Shown piece by piece: positions 30,640-38,823 of a stretch of DNA of 64,000 nucleotides. Origin of the DNA: Thiothrix unzii (lineage in GTDB: Bacteria > Pseudomonadota > Gammaproteobacteria > Thiotrichales > Thiotrichaceae); the NCBI RefSeq assembly GCF_017901175.1, contig NZ_CP072793.1, positions 682,001-746,000 on the forward strand, given 5' to 3'. The translations under genes and the position numbers were made by a program. Numbering within the stretch: position 1 is the first letter of the stretch; every line of letters starts with the position of its first letter. Under the pieces are notes generated by a model. That model worked only from the letters and a program-made list of their open reading frames with translations. It had not been told where the DNA came from and ran no database searches.

Positions 30640-31044
30640 ATGCCAAATCACGCACCTCACGGCTTTGCACGTACAGAACGGGTTTCGGGGCAGATTCGCC
30701 GCGACTTGGCGATACTGATCCGTGACCGGGTAAAAGATCCGCGTGTTGGCATGGTAACGCTGCTGGACGTGGAGGTTTCTAAGGATTTTGCACACGCTAA
30801 AATCTGGTTTGATGTGCTGCAAGCTGATCAAGGTCTGGATGCGCAAACCGCTTTGAATCACGCGGCGGGATTCTTGCGGCGTGAATTGGGGCATTTGCTC
30901 AAATTACGCATGACTCCCGCGTTGCACTTTTTCTATGACGATACCCAGTCACGCGGTAATGCGTTGTCAGTGTTGATTGATCGGGCAGTTGCCTCTGATC
31001 AGCACCCACAAGAAGACGCAGCAACGGATACGGATGCACCTTGA
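30640..31044 (+). CDS. rbfA: 30S ribosome-binding factor RbfA
   Basis: 134-residue KH-fold cold-shock and 30S maturation factor. Seen: RVSGQIRRDLAILIRDRVKDPRVGMVTLLDVEVSKDFAHAKIWF and LRRELGHLLKLRMTPALHFFYDD. Located 3 bp after infB; the TGA overlaps the TTG start of truB. Confidence 0.96.
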   Translation: MPNHAPHGFARTERVSGQIRRDLAILIRDRVKDPRVGMVTLLDVEVSKDFAHAKIWFDVLQADQGLDAQTALNHAAGFLRRELGHLLKLRMTPALHFFYDDTQSRGNALSVLIDRAVASDQHPQEDAATDTDAP

Positions 31045-31949
31045 GTCGGCGGCGTTTCCGTAAATTAGATGGTATTTTGTTGCTGGATAAAGGCTTAGGT
31101 GTCTCCAGCAACAAAGCCCTGCAAGACGCTCGTTTCTTATTTGAAGCGGAAAAAGCGGGGCATACCGGCAGTCTTGATCCGCTAGCCTCTGGTATGTTGC
31201 CTGTGTGTTTTGGTGAAGCTACCAAAGTGTCTGGTTTATTACTGGATTCTGATAAGCGTTACCTGACGACGGCGACTTTGGGTTTTGTGAGTAGTACCGG
31301 CGATGCGGAAGGTGAAAAGCTTAATCCGCGCCCGATTCCCGATTTAACTGAAGCTACTATTGAAGACGTTCTGCAACGCTTTCGTGGTGAAATCAGTCAG
31401 ATTCCTCCCATGCATTCCGCCCTGAAAAAAGCCGGACAGCCGCTGTATAAGTTGGCGCGTCAAGGCATTGAAGTAGAGCGTGAACCCCGTCACGTTACCA
31501 TTCACGAATTGACCCTGTTAGAACGCACTCCAACCACCTTGAATTTCGCAGTAACGTGCAGTAAAGGCACATACATACGCACCCTAGTGGAAGATATTGG
31601 TGAAGCCTTAGGTTGTGGGGCTTATGTCTCTGCGTTACGGCGTGAGCGGGTTGATCCGTTTGGGGCTTACCCCATGCATACCTTGGAAAGCTTGCGTGCA
31701 TTAGCGGATGAACACAGTTTCGCTGCGCTGGATGCCTTGTTATTGCCTATTGATGCAGCCCTGCCAAACGTTACGGCATTGACGCTTACTGATGAGCAAG
31801 TGTTGCGTATTCGTCAGGGGCAGCGTTTCGAGGTTGAGGTAACGGGCGATTGTGAACTATTGCGATTGTATGATAATGCTGGATTATTCATCGGTTTGGG
31901 CAGTGTTGTGCAAGGCAATTTGAGCGTGCGCCGCCTTTTGTCGTATTGA
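31041..31949 (+). CDS. truB: tRNA pseudouridine-55 synthase TruB
   Basis: 302-residue enzyme making pseudouridine 55 in the T loop of tRNAs. The catalytic Asp is in GHTGSLDPLASGMLPVCFGEATK; RYLTTATLG, PPMHSALKKAGQPLYKLARQG and CSKGTYIRTLVEDIGE are conserved. The start is TTG overlapping the rbfA stop (TTGA); the residues SRRRFRKLDGILLLDKGLG match the family N-terminus and no ATG upstream is available. Confidence 0.95.
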   Translation: MSRRRFRKLDGILLLDKGLGVSSNKALQDARFLFEAEKAGHTGSLDPLASGMLPVCFGEATKVSGLLLDSDKRYLTTATLGFVSSTGDAEGEKLNPRPIPDLTEATIEDVLQRFRGEISQIPPMHSALKKAGQPLYKLARQGIEVEREPRHVTIHELTLLERTPTTLNFAVTCSKGTYIRTLVEDIGEALGCGAYVSALRRERVDPFGAYPMHTLESLRALADEHSFAALDALLLPIDAALPNVTALTLTDEQVLRIRQGQRFEVEVTGDCELLRLYDNAGLFIGLGSVVQGNLSVRRLLSY

Positions 31950-32025
31950 TAAAATTATAAGCTATTTCCATGCTAAAAATTCACCTCTTATACAGCCTCC
32001 CTTATTGAAGATAGAGCCACTTAAT

Positions 32026-32041
32026 GTGAGAATATTCTCAC
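32026..32041. promoter_or_regulatory. 16-bp perfect palindrome, candidate operator
   Basis: GTGAGAATATTCTCAC is perfectly self-complementary and lies about 55 bp before the orphan membrane protein gene. A candidate TTGAAG (32005-32010) with 17-bp spacing to GAGAAT (32028-32033) overlaps it, which would fit an operator. There is no T-run, so a terminator for truB is unlikely. Confidence 0.4.
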
Positions 32042-32096
32042 CTTGAGTGTATAGGTTCTAGGCGGGTTTTGGGGTGTCTTCTGAGGGGAAGCTTGC

Positions 32097-32402
32097 ATGG
32101 TCTATCGTTACCGTTATCACTATTCGTTTGTGCAAAAAGTGGTGTTTTTGTCGTTGTGGTTCTTGGGTACTCTTTTCGTTCTTGTTAATTTCTTATCGAA
32201 TCCTATTTTATCGGTTGGCGGTTCCGCGCCTGCATTGTCAATGGCGTTGGCAACGGCACAGACGCTGTTATTAGCGACGTTATGGTGTCTGTTTTTCAAG
32301 GCTTCGTGTTCAATGGGTAATATGTTGCGCTGGTTTGCGGCTGGTGTGGTGGTATTGCCTTATTTAACGCAAATTGGCTTGCTGTCCTACCAAACGTTGT
32401 AA
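32097..32402 (+). CDS. Hypothetical small membrane protein
   Basis: 101-residue protein not recognised. After a Tyr/Arg-rich start (MVYRYRYHYSF) there are three hydrophobic stretches (VVFLSLWFLGTLFVLVNFL; PALSMALATAQTLLLATLWCLFF; WFAAGVVVLPYLTQIGLLSY). GAGGGGA lies 8-10 nt before the ATG, and the gene is flanked by truB and corA in the same direction, supporting it as real. Membrane location is the only functional inference. Confidence 0.6.
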   Translation: MVYRYRYHYSFVQKVVFLSLWFLGTLFVLVNFLSNPILSVGGSAPALSMALATAQTLLLATLWCLFFKASCSMGNMLRWFAAGVVVLPYLTQIGLLSYQTL

Positions 32403-32461
32403 GATACGCTACGGAGCTAGGCACGCGATTGTGTCGGCGTGTCAGTCGTGTAGGATTTTCT

Positions 32462-33511
32462 ATGGAAACTTTTGGTAAACGCTATCATCCCCCCGGTACA
32501 CCGCCAGGCACATTGACTCGCCACGGTGCGGGTGGACTCACCCAGATTCGTTTGTTTGAGTATAGGGATGAGCATTTTACCGAAACCGTTTCACCAACGT
32601 CGCAGCATTGCCTTGCTGCCACTAAAAACGATTGGTTGGATTGGTTAGACGTTACCGGGGTGCATGATCCGACGGTGGTGAATCAGCTTGGTGAGGTTTT
32701 TGGGCTGCACCCGTTGGCATTGGAAGATGTGCTTAATAGTGGGCAACGTCCAAAGATTGATGTTCATGAGCAATACACGTTTCTTGTGCTCAATTTACCG
32801 CACTGGGTCGATGATGAAATCGCCTTGGAGCAGGTCAGTTTATTCATTAGCAATGATCATTTGCTCAGTTTTTGTAGCGGAAATGGTAGTGCATTTGAGC
32901 CGGTGCGCGAACGCCTGCGTAAAGGTTTTGGGCGCATTCGCAGCCAAGGTGTTGCTTATTTGTTATATTCCTTGCTGGATGTGGTGATTGATTCAGCGTT
33001 TCCGTTGTTGGAAGACTTGGGTGAGCACATTGAGGCGTTGGAAGAGCAGGTATTAGAAAACCCAGACAAGGCGATGCTGCATACGTTGCACCAACTTAAG
33101 CGTGATTTATTGCTATTACGGCGTGCATTGTGGCCGCAACGTGAAGTGGTCAGTCGTTTGTTACAACATGATGTGCAATGGCGTGATGCAGCGATGCGCC
33201 CTTATTTTAGCGATTGTTACGATCATGCGGTTCAGGTTATTGATTTAATTGAAACCTACCGTGAAATGCTAAGTGGTTTATTGGATATTTACCTGTCGAG
33301 CGTGAGTAATCGTATGAATGATATTATGCGGGTACTGACTATCGTTGGGACAATTTTTATCCCTTTGACCTTTGTTGTCGGCGTTTACGGCATGAATTTC
33401 GAGAATATGCCGGAATTAAAGTGGCAAAACGGCTATTTCGGAGTGTGGGGCGTGATGATCGTTTTAGCCATTCTCATGCTTGCTGCGTTCAAATGGCGTA
33501 AATGGTTGTAG
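32462..33511 (+). CDS. corA: CorA-family magnesium/cobalt transporter
   Basis: 349-residue pentameric divalent-cation channel of the inner membrane. A large cytosolic domain (HPLALEDVLNSGQRPKIDVHEQYTFLVL) is followed by the long stalk helix and two C-terminal helices. The pore signature GVYGMNFENMPE ends the first helix. Start at 32462 has TAGGA upstream; an earlier in-frame Met is not family-like. Confidence 0.95.
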   Translation: METFGKRYHPPGTPPGTLTRHGAGGLTQIRLFEYRDEHFTETVSPTSQHCLAATKNDWLDWLDVTGVHDPTVVNQLGEVFGLHPLALEDVLNSGQRPKIDVHEQYTFLVLNLPHWVDDEIALEQVSLFISNDHLLSFCSGNGSAFEPVRERLRKGFGRIRSQGVAYLLYSLLDVVIDSAFPLLEDLGEHIEALEEQVLENPDKAMLHTLHQLKRDLLLLRRALWPQREVVSRLLQHDVQWRDAAMRPYFSDCYDHAVQVIDLIETYREMLSGLLDIYLSSVSNRMNDIMRVLTIVGTIFIPLTFVVGVYGMNFENMPELKWQNGYFGVWGVMIVLAILMLAAFKWRKWL

Positions 33512-33522
33512 CTAATGCTGTT

Positions 33523-33945
33523 TTAGCACTGTTCCCAAGGTAAGCCGTGAAACCGCCAGCCGCCTAAGGTGCCGCGATGATGGTGTTCGTCGCGTTCACC
33601 TTCAAAGCCTTCTTCGATGTGTAAAACGCGTTCAAATCCGGCTGCTAATAGGGCTTCGCCAGCTTCTTGTGAGCGTTTACCGCTGCGGCAAATTAAAACA
33701 ACTGCCGCGTCTTGTTTGGGCGCGGCATATTTGTAGCGACCACTGACAGCACGTTCAATTTCAGCGACAAAATGGGGGTTAACTTCCCAATCGGGTTCGT
33801 CAATCCATGCAATGTGTACCGAGCCGACCGGATGCCCGACGAACAAATATTCCATTGATGAGCGGATGTCGATTAAGAGACTGCCTTCGGTATTTTGCAG
33901 GTAGTCGTAGGCCGCTTTTGGGCTTAAATCAATCAGCTTATTCAT
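33523..33945 (-). CDS. Rhodanese-like sulfurtransferase domain protein
   Basis: 140-residue single-domain rhodanese. N-terminal SPKAAYDYLQNTEGSLLIDIRSSMEYLFVGHPVGSVHI and active-site loop LICRSGKRSQEAGEALLAAGF with the persulfide-forming Cys near residue 87. The C-terminus is His-rich (EGERDEHHHRGTLGGWRFHGLPW). It is the last gene of the sdh operon and its start overlaps the stop of the second SdhE-like gene by 8 bp. The physiological sulfur donor/acceptor is unknown. Confidence 0.9.
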   Translation of the reverse strand: MNKLIDLSPKAAYDYLQNTEGSLLIDIRSSMEYLFVGHPVGSVHIAWIDEPDWEVNPHFVAEIERAVSGRYKYAAPKQDAAVVLICRSGKRSQEAGEALLAAGFERVLHIEEGFEGERDEHHHRGTLGGWRFHGLPWEQC

Positions 33946-34222
33946 GTGAATGTCCTTCCGTTACCCGGTCGTTATATACACGTATCTGCTCAGCAATCGC
34001 ACGAATCCCCGCGTCGCCGGATTCCCTATTACCAATAATCCAGTCCAGAATTTCTTGGTCTTTGGCACTTAACAAGCGTTCAAAGGCAAACTGTTCGGAC
34101 AGGTTCAGGTTATGGTAACAGTCTTTGAGAAACTCACCTAACGGACGGTCAAGAACCTGCAAGGTGCGCCGACACGCCCAGCGCAGGCGAATCATGCGCT
34201 CCTCTTGGAAAGCCTCATTCAT
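33938..34222 (-). CDS. SdhE-like protein (DUF339) with degenerate RGxxE motif
   Basis: 94-residue member of the SdhE/SDH5 family of flavinylation chaperones: MIRLRWACRRTLQVLDRPLGEFL and SEQFAFERLLSAKDQEILDWIIG align with the SdhE five-helix pattern. At the position of the essential RGxxE motif this protein has R-T-L-Q-V, losing the Gly and the Glu. It sits directly after an intact paralogue and overlaps it by 8 bp. Met-10 (34195) is an alternative start. A changed role, or loss of activity, is inferred. Confidence 0.75.
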   Translation of the reverse strand: MNEAFQEERMIRLRWACRRTLQVLDRPLGEFLKDCYHNLNLSEQFAFERLLSAKDQEILDWIIGNRESGDAGIRAIAEQIRVYNDRVTEGHSHE

Positions 34223-34451
34223 GGGGCTTTCTCAGCTTCTCAATCAGTTCAGCGTATTCATCAGGAACGGCAATCATGGCTAATAACATATCCAGCAACA
34301 CCGGATCTTGCAGGCTTAGCAATTCATCCAGACGTTGTATTTCAATGGCATCAGCCACCGGATAGTGGTGTTCCAAATAGTGTTGGAACACCACATCCAG
34401 TTCTTTCAAACCACGGCGACTACGCATTTTCAAGCGGGAAAATTCGCTCAT
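34215..34451 (-). CDS. sdhE: FAD assembly factor SdhE
   Basis: 78-residue protein with the SdhE pattern: RLKMRSRRGLKELDVVFQHYLEHHYP, then RLDELLSLQDPVLLDMLLA. The RGxxE motif (R13-G14-L-K-E17) needed for covalent attachment of FAD to SdhA is intact. The gene starts 7 bp after sdhB stops, the expected operon position in many proteobacteria. Confidence 0.88.
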   Translation of the reverse strand: MSEFSRLKMRSRRGLKELDVVFQHYLEHHYPVADAIEIQRLDELLSLQDPVLLDMLLAMIAVPDEYAELIEKLRKPHE

Positions 34452-34458
34452 AATGCTG

Positions 34459-35238
34459 TTACCGCCGCTCGATCATCTTTTTCTTGAGTTCTGCGATTGC
34501 CTTTGCAGGGTTCAAACCCTTAGGGCAAGTGTTAGTGCAGTTCATGATCGTGTGGCAACGGTACAGGCGGAAAGGGTCTTCCAGATTGTCCAGACGTTCG
34601 CCAGTGGCTTCGTCACGGCTATCCACGACCCAACGATTCGCTTGCAATAACACCGCTGGCCCTAAGTAACGATCACTATTCCACCAGTAGCTTGGGCAAG
34701 AAGTGGAGCAACTTGCGCATAAAATGCACTCGTACAAGCCATCCAGTTTCTTGCGGTCTTCCGGGGATTGCAGGCGTTCACGGTCTGGTGGTGCAGGTGT
34801 TTGCGTCTGAATCCACGGCTTGATGGAGGCATATTGCGCGTAGAAGTGCGTCAAGTCAGGCACGAGGTCTTTGACGACTTCCATGTGTGGCAACGGGCTA
34901 ATCGTTACATCGCCGTCGAAAGCGTCAATGGCCTTGATGCACGCCAGCGTATTGGTTCCGCCGATGTTCATTGAGCATGACCCGCAAATCCCTTCACGGC
35001 AGGAACGGCGGAACGTCAATGAAGGATCAATTTCATTTTTGATCTTTAACAGCACGTCCAGCACCATCGGCCCGCACTGATCAAGGTCGATTTGGTAAGT
35101 ATCCCAGCGTGGATTTTCGCCCGTATTGGGATCAAAACGGTAAATGCGGAAATTCTTTACGCGGGTTGCACCTGCCGGTGCAGGCCAGGTTTTGCCACTC
35201 TTAACAACCGAGTTGGCAGGTAAGGTAAATTCAGCCAC
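34459..35238 (-). CDS. sdhB: Succinate dehydrogenase iron-sulfur subunit
   Basis: 259-residue electron-transfer subunit of complex II. 2Fe-2S ligands in [17 protein letters not shown] and a following Cys in NTLACIKAI; 4Fe-4S in [17 protein letters not shown]; 3Fe-4S in [21 protein letters not shown]. It passes electrons from the SdhA flavin to quinone and haem. Lies 11 bp after sdhA. Confidence 0.98.
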   Translation of the reverse strand: MAEFTLPANSVVKSGKTWPAPAGATRVKNFRIYRFDPNTGENPRWDTYQIDLDQCGPMVLDVLLKIKNEIDPSLTFRRSCREGICGSCSMNIGGTNTLACIKAIDAFDGDVTISPLPHMEVVKDLVPDLTHFYAQYASIKPWIQTQTPAPPDRERLQSPEDRKKLDGLYECILCASCSTSCPSYWWNSDRYLGPAVLLQANRWVVDSRDEATGERLDNLEDPFRLYRCHTIMNCTNTCPKGLNPAKAIAELKKKMIERR

Positions 35239-35249
35239 GGCAATGCTCC

Positions 35250-37037
35250 TTAGTAAACCCGTTTCTTCGGTGCGATGTACTCGATTTCATCCGTCAACGT
35301 ATAAGTGTGGACGGGGCGGTAGTCGATGGAAACCTTGCCTGCTTCATCCAGCCAGGCGATAGAGTGTTTCATCCACTCGTCATCGTTGCGATCTGGGAAG
35401 TCTTCACGGGCATGTGCGCCACGGCTTTCTTCACGATTCAAGGCGCAATTGATGGAGGTTTGAGCGCAATCCAGCAGGTTAGCCAGCTCGAAGGTTTCCA
35501 TCAAATCAGAGTTCCATACCAAGCCACGGTCTTTCACCGCGACATCGTTGAAACTGGCGTAAATGGCGTTCATTTTATCCACGCCTTCTTGCATCGACTC
35601 GCCAGTGCGGAACACGGCAGCGTGTTTTTGCATGGTGCGTTGCATGGCATCACGGATTTGCGCAGTGGATTGGCTGCCATTCGCATTGTGGATACGCTTG
35701 AAACGATCCAACGCTTTTTGTACACCAGATTCAGGCAAGTCGTGTTGTGCTGCACCGGCTACCAGTGTTTCAGCACAACGATTCGCGGCAGCACGTCCGA
35801 AAACTACGATGTCTAACAGCGAGTTTGAACCCAAGCGGTTTGCGCCGTGGACGGATACGCACGCGCATTCGCCAATCGCCATCAAGCCGGGAACAACGGT
35901 ATCCGGTTCGCCATCTTTCAGGGTAACGACTTCGCCGTGGTAATTGGTGGGGATGCCGCCCATGTTGTAATGCACGGTCGGTAATACCGGGATCGGTTCC
36001 TTGGTTACGTCAACACCCGCGAAGATCCGCGCACTTTCCGCGATACCGGGTAAGCGTTCGTGGATAACTTCTGAACCTAAATGTTCTAAGTGCAGGTGAA
36101 TGTGATCAGATTCTTTGCCTACGCCACGGCCTTCATTGATTTCAATCGTCATGGCGCGGCTTACCACGTCACGCGATGCTAAATCTTTGGCGTTCGGTGC
36201 GTAACGTTCCATGAAACGTTCGCCTTGCGCATTCGTCAGGTAGCCACCTTCGCCGCGTACCCCTTCGGTAATTAAACAGCCAGAGCCGTAAATGCCGGTA
36301 GGGTGGAACTGAGTAAATTCCATGTCTTGCAACGGTAAGCCAGCCCGCGCCACCATGCCGTTACCGTCACCAGTACAGGTGTGTGCTGACGTTGCCGAGA
36401 AGTACGCACGTCCGTAACCGCCGGTTGCCAGCACCACGGTTTGCGCACGGAAAATACGCAAAATACCATTGGCTAAATCCCACGCCAGCACCCCACGGCA
36501 CACGCCTTCCTCATCCATAATCAGGTCGGTAGCGAAATGCTCAATGAAAAACACCGCATCGTGACGCAAGGATTGCTGATACAGCGTGTGCAAAATCGCG
36601 TGACCGGTACGGTCAGCCGCTGCACAAGTACGGTGTGCAATGCCTTTACCGAATTCGGTGGTCATCCCGCCGAACGGACGTTGATAAATGCGGCCTTCCT
36701 CAGTGCGCGAAAACGGTACACCTTGGTGTTCCAGTTCAATGACCGCTGGAATCGCTTCACGGCACATGTATTCAATCGCGTCTTGGTCGCCCAGCCAGTC
36801 CGACCCTTTTACGGTGTCGTACATATGCCATTGCCATTTATCCGGCCCCATGTTACCGAGCGCGGCGGACATGCCACCTTGTGCGGCAACTGTATGGCTG
36901 CGGGTAGGAAATACTTTGGTAATACAAGCGGTAGACAAGCCTTTCACAGCCATCCCGAAAGTGGCACGTAAACCCGCGCCGCCCGCACCGACGACTACCA
37001 CGTCGTAGGTATGATGTTCGATTTTATATTCGGACAT
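35250..37037 (-). CDS. sdhA: Succinate dehydrogenase flavoprotein subunit
   Basis: 595-residue catalytic subunit oxidising succinate to fumarate. FAD-binding [14 protein letters not shown]; the His for covalent FAD is H48 in [16 protein letters not shown]. Substrate-site segments include [36 protein letters not shown] and [20 protein letters not shown]-terminal YIAPKKRVY is typical. Full length. Confidence 0.98.
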   Translation of the reverse strand: MSEYKIEHHTYDVVVVGAGGAGLRATFGMAVKGLSTACITKVFPTRSHTVAAQGGMSAALGNMGPDKWQWHMYDTVKGSDWLGDQDAIEYMCREAIPAVIELEHQGVPFSRTEEGRIYQRPFGGMTTEFGKGIAHRTCAAADRTGHAILHTLYQQSLRHDAVFFIEHFATDLIMDEEGVCRGVLAWDLANGILRIFRAQTVVLATGGYGRAYFSATSAHTCTGDGNGMVARAGLPLQDMEFTQFHPTGIYGSGCLITEGVRGEGGYLTNAQGERFMERYAPNAKDLASRDVVSRAMTIEINEGRGVGKESDHIHLHLEHLGSEVIHERLPGIAESARIFAGVDVTKEPIPVLPTVHYNMGGIPTNYHGEVVTLKDGEPDTVVPGLMAIGECACVSVHGANRLGSNSLLDIVVFGRAAANRCAETLVAGAAQHDLPESGVQKALDRFKRIHNANGSQSTAQIRDAMQRTMQKHAAVFRTGESMQEGVDKMNAIYASFNDVAVKDRGLVWNSDLMETFELANLLDCAQTSINCALNREESRGAHAREDFPDRNDDEWMKHSIAWLDEAGKVSIDYRPVHTYTLTDEIEYIAPKKRVY

Positions 37038-37059
37038 TGTTTATCAGCCTCTTGAGTAA

Positions 37060-37440
37060 TCAGCCTGTAAAAGCGACACGTAAAATACTTAACACACTGC
37101 TGGTTCCCAGCAATACCAATACCAGTTTCATCCCAATCAGGGCTGTGAATTTGTAGCCTTCGTGGTGCATGTAATCTTCAATAATGACCGTCAGCCCCTG
37201 GCTGGCGTGAAGAAACGTGGTAAACACAAACAGCACCAGCATGGTGGTTGTAAACGGTTGCGCAAACCAAGCGGCTACCGTGGCGTAATCGTTACCCACG
37301 TGAGAAGCTACTGAGAACACGACCCAAAATGTGAGTGGAATCAATGCAATCGCGGTTAAACGTTGCATCCACCAGTGCTTTACCCCGTCACTGGTTGTGC
37401 CAAGGCCGCTGGCACGCTTAAAAGGTGTTAACAGACTCAT
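37060..37440 (-). CDS. sdhD: Succinate dehydrogenase membrane anchor subunit D
   Basis: 126-residue three-helix anchor. FTTFLHASQGLTVIIEDYMHHEG carries the haem-ligand His and the D-Y pair near the quinone site seen in SdhD. N-terminal GVKHWWMQRLTAIALIPLTFW is the typical first helix entry. Confidence 0.95.
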   Translation of the reverse strand: MSLLTPFKRASGLGTTSDGVKHWWMQRLTAIALIPLTFWVVFSVASHVGNDYATVAAWFAQPFTTTMLVLFVFTTFLHASQGLTVIIEDYMHHEGYKFTALIGMKLVLVLLGTSSVLSILRVAFTG

Positions 37441-37466
37441 GTGTATTCCTTGTGCTTAATAAGGGG

Positions 37467-37844
37467 TTAGGCAACCAGCCACAATAGGACGGTTAACACG
37501 AATGAAGTACCGACCATAATTTTACCGCTCAGGTAAACCGTTGGCAGGTCAAAACCAAAACCGGTATCCCACACTAAATGCCGGATGCCGTTAGATAAGT
37601 GGTAAAACAATGCCCATGACCAGAAGAATAAAACGATTTTACCCAACACCGAACCCAGCACTGCATTGGCACTGGCAAACGTTTCCGGGCCGCCAGCCAG
37701 CGCACTTAACCAGTAAGTGACTAACAACGTACCAACCGCTAATGCCGCCCCGGTGATGCGGTGCAGGATAGACAGCACAGAAGTTAATTGCGGCTTATAA
37801 ACCTGCAAATGGGGTGAGAGCGGTCGGTTGCTTGTGTTCTTCAT
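37467..37844 (-). CDS. sdhC: Succinate dehydrogenase cytochrome b556 subunit C
   Basis: 125-residue three-helix anchor. RPLSPHLQVYKPQLTSVLSILHRITGAALA is the SdhC signature with the quinone-site Ser/Arg region, and FYHLSNGIRHLVWDTG holds the haem-ligand His. It starts 12 bp after the gntR stop, so the regulator and sdhCDAB form one operon. Confidence 0.96.
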   Translation of the reverse strand: MKNTSNRPLSPHLQVYKPQLTSVLSILHRITGAALAVGTLLVTYWLSALAGGPETFASANAVLGSVLGKIVLFFWSWALFYHLSNGIRHLVWDTGFGFDLPTVYLSGKIMVGTSFVLTVLLWLVA

Positions 37845-37856
37845 AAAGGTTCCCGG

Positions 37857-38561
37857 TTAGTGACTATTCAAATCCTCTGGAGACACCGCCATTGATTCAA
37901 TGCACTTGCGTGCATTATCGCGCGATGCCCTAATGTGATGGCGCATGAGTGTTTCTGCCATCTCCCCATCGCGTCGTTCCAGTGCCGACACGATTAAGTT
38001 GTGTTCTTGGTACGCTTGTACGCTGCGGTTTGCCCCGGATGTAAGACGGAAACGGTAAAACCGCACCAAATCATACAAGTCCTGGCATAACATCCGAATC
38101 AAGCGATGATTCTTGCTGCCTTGGATAATACAAAAGTGAAAGTCGAGGTCGACGCTTTGCTGGGGAATACTGTTCGGATCATTCCCAATAGCTTGCTGAC
38201 GTTCCAGCAATTGCCGCAAGCGTACCAACTCCTCATCACTCATATTGTCTGCTGCCAAGCGAGCAGCCATGCCTTCCATTGCTTCGCGAATCTGGTAAAT
38301 ATCCATCATTTGCGTGGTGGAAAAACCAATAATCCGCGCACCAATATTGGGCTTGCGCGTTACCAAGTTACAATTCTCCAATTTGCTAATGGCTTCCCGG
38401 AGCGAACCCCTGCTTACGCCATAAGCACCCGCGAGTTCTGGCTCGCTAATCTTTTTCCCAGCGGGTATTTCACCCTCCAGAATTGCACGTCGCAGATCAA
38501 GAAATAGCTTGTCTGCAATCGTGACAGGATCCTGCAATTGACAGGCCGAATGAAAAGCCAT
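37857..38561 (-). CDS. GntR (FadR subfamily) transcriptional regulator, candidate TCA-cycle regulator
   Basis: Winged helix-turn-helix in the N-terminal part (DLRRAILEGEIPAGKKISEPELAGAYGVSRGSLREAISKLENCNLV) and an FCD effector domain (QIREAMEGMAARLAA; DLDFHFCIIQGSKNHRLIRML; HNLIVSALERRDGEMAETLMRHHI) whose Asp and His residues resemble the metal/ligand site of the family. Start 38561 is preferred because GAGG lies 9 nt upstream, whereas Met at 38585 would fall within an operator only about 13 nt after the predicted transcript start. Being first in the sdh operon and divergent from sucA, it probably regulates both. The effector is unknown; a TCA carboxylate is plausible. Confidence 0.88.
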   Translation of the reverse strand: MAFHSACQLQDPVTIADKLFLDLRRAILEGEIPAGKKISEPELAGAYGVSRGSLREAISKLENCNLVTRKPNIGARIIGFSTTQMMDIYQIREAMEGMAARLAADNMSDEELVRLRQLLERQQAIGNDPNSIPQQSVDLDFHFCIIQGSKNHRLIRMLCQDLYDLVRFYRFRLTSGANRSVQAYQEHNLIVSALERRDGEMAETLMRHHIRASRDNARKCIESMAVSPEDLNSH

Positions 38562-38576
38562 GGTGCAACCTCGTTT

Positions 38577-38584
38577 TGTCGACA
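38577..38584. promoter_or_regulatory. TGTCGACA operator-like site in gntR leader
   Basis: Perfect 8-bp palindrome TGTCGACA in context TTTGTCGACAT. It fits the FadR-subfamily GntR consensus GT-(N)-AC. It lies between the predicted gntR transcript start and start codon, 20 bp centre-to-centre from the next site. Confidence 0.65.
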
Positions 38585-38596
38585 TCTTGTCATTTA

Positions 38597-38604
38597 TGTT
38601 GACA
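38597..38604. promoter_or_regulatory. TGTTGACA operator-like site abutting gntR -10 box
   Basis: TGTTGACA (TGTCAACA on the minus strand) directly follows the predicted minus-strand -10 box TATTAT (38610-38605), so a bound repressor would block transcription of gntR-sdhCDAB. Confidence 0.6.
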
Positions 38605-38632
38605 ATAATACCGATAAACAGCGTTTTTTCAA
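38605..38632 (-). promoter_or_regulatory. Candidate promoter of gntR-sdhCDAB operon
   Basis: On the minus strand: TTGAAA (38632-38627), 16-bp spacer, TATTAT (38610-38605). Predicted transcript start is near 38598, inside the operator-like site. Confidence 0.6.
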
Positions 38633-38642
38633 GTCAAACCTC

Positions 38643-38672
38643 CTGACATTGTTGACACTTTTGAAGTAGAAT
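38643..38672 (+). promoter_or_regulatory. Candidate promoter of sucA
   Basis: CTGACA (38643-38648), 18-bp spacer, TAGAAT (38667-38672). The last T of the -10 box is the first base of a TGTCGACA site, the same junction as at the sucB promoter. A leader of about 145 nt to sucA would result. Confidence 0.55.
38650..38657. promoter_or_regulatory. TGTTGACA operator-like site between divergent promoters
   Basis: Variant site inside the sucA promoter spacer and 53 bp (centre-to-centre) upstream of the site that abuts the gntR -10 box. That spacing equals about five helical turns, compatible with cooperative binding or looping. Confidence 0.5.
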
Positions 38673-38679
38673 GTCGACA
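38672..38679. promoter_or_regulatory. TGTCGACA operator-like site abutting sucA -10 box
   Basis: Perfect TGTCGACA starting at the last base of TAGAAT. Position is suited to repression of sucA. Confidence 0.62.
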
Positions 38680-38746
38680 CTATAACGAGAATATGACCCG
38701 GTTTACCGCAATAAGTAGCACTTTCATTGCTCACTTGACACCAATG

Positions 38747-38754
38747 TGTCGACA
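38747..38754. promoter_or_regulatory. TGTCGACA operator-like site in sucA leader
   Basis: Perfect TGTCGACA in context TGTGTCGACAAT, 75 bp downstream of the preceding site and 70 bp before sucA. A TTGACA (38735-38740) lies just upstream, so a second sucA promoter here is possible. Confidence 0.58.
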
Positions 38755-38823
38755 ATGCACTATTTTGCTGCGCTGCGTCAAGTCGGAAATGTTTGATATT
38801 TACCATCAATGTAGGTTTGACAG

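Noticed and set aside
33511-33527. GCTAA/TTAGC hairpin between corA and the rhodanese gene as a terminator
   Set aside because: Only five base pairs and no T-run in either direction.
38562-38585. Eight-residue longer GntR start at 38585
   Set aside because: It would lie inside an operator-like site close to the predicted transcript start and has no ribosome site; Met at 38561 does.
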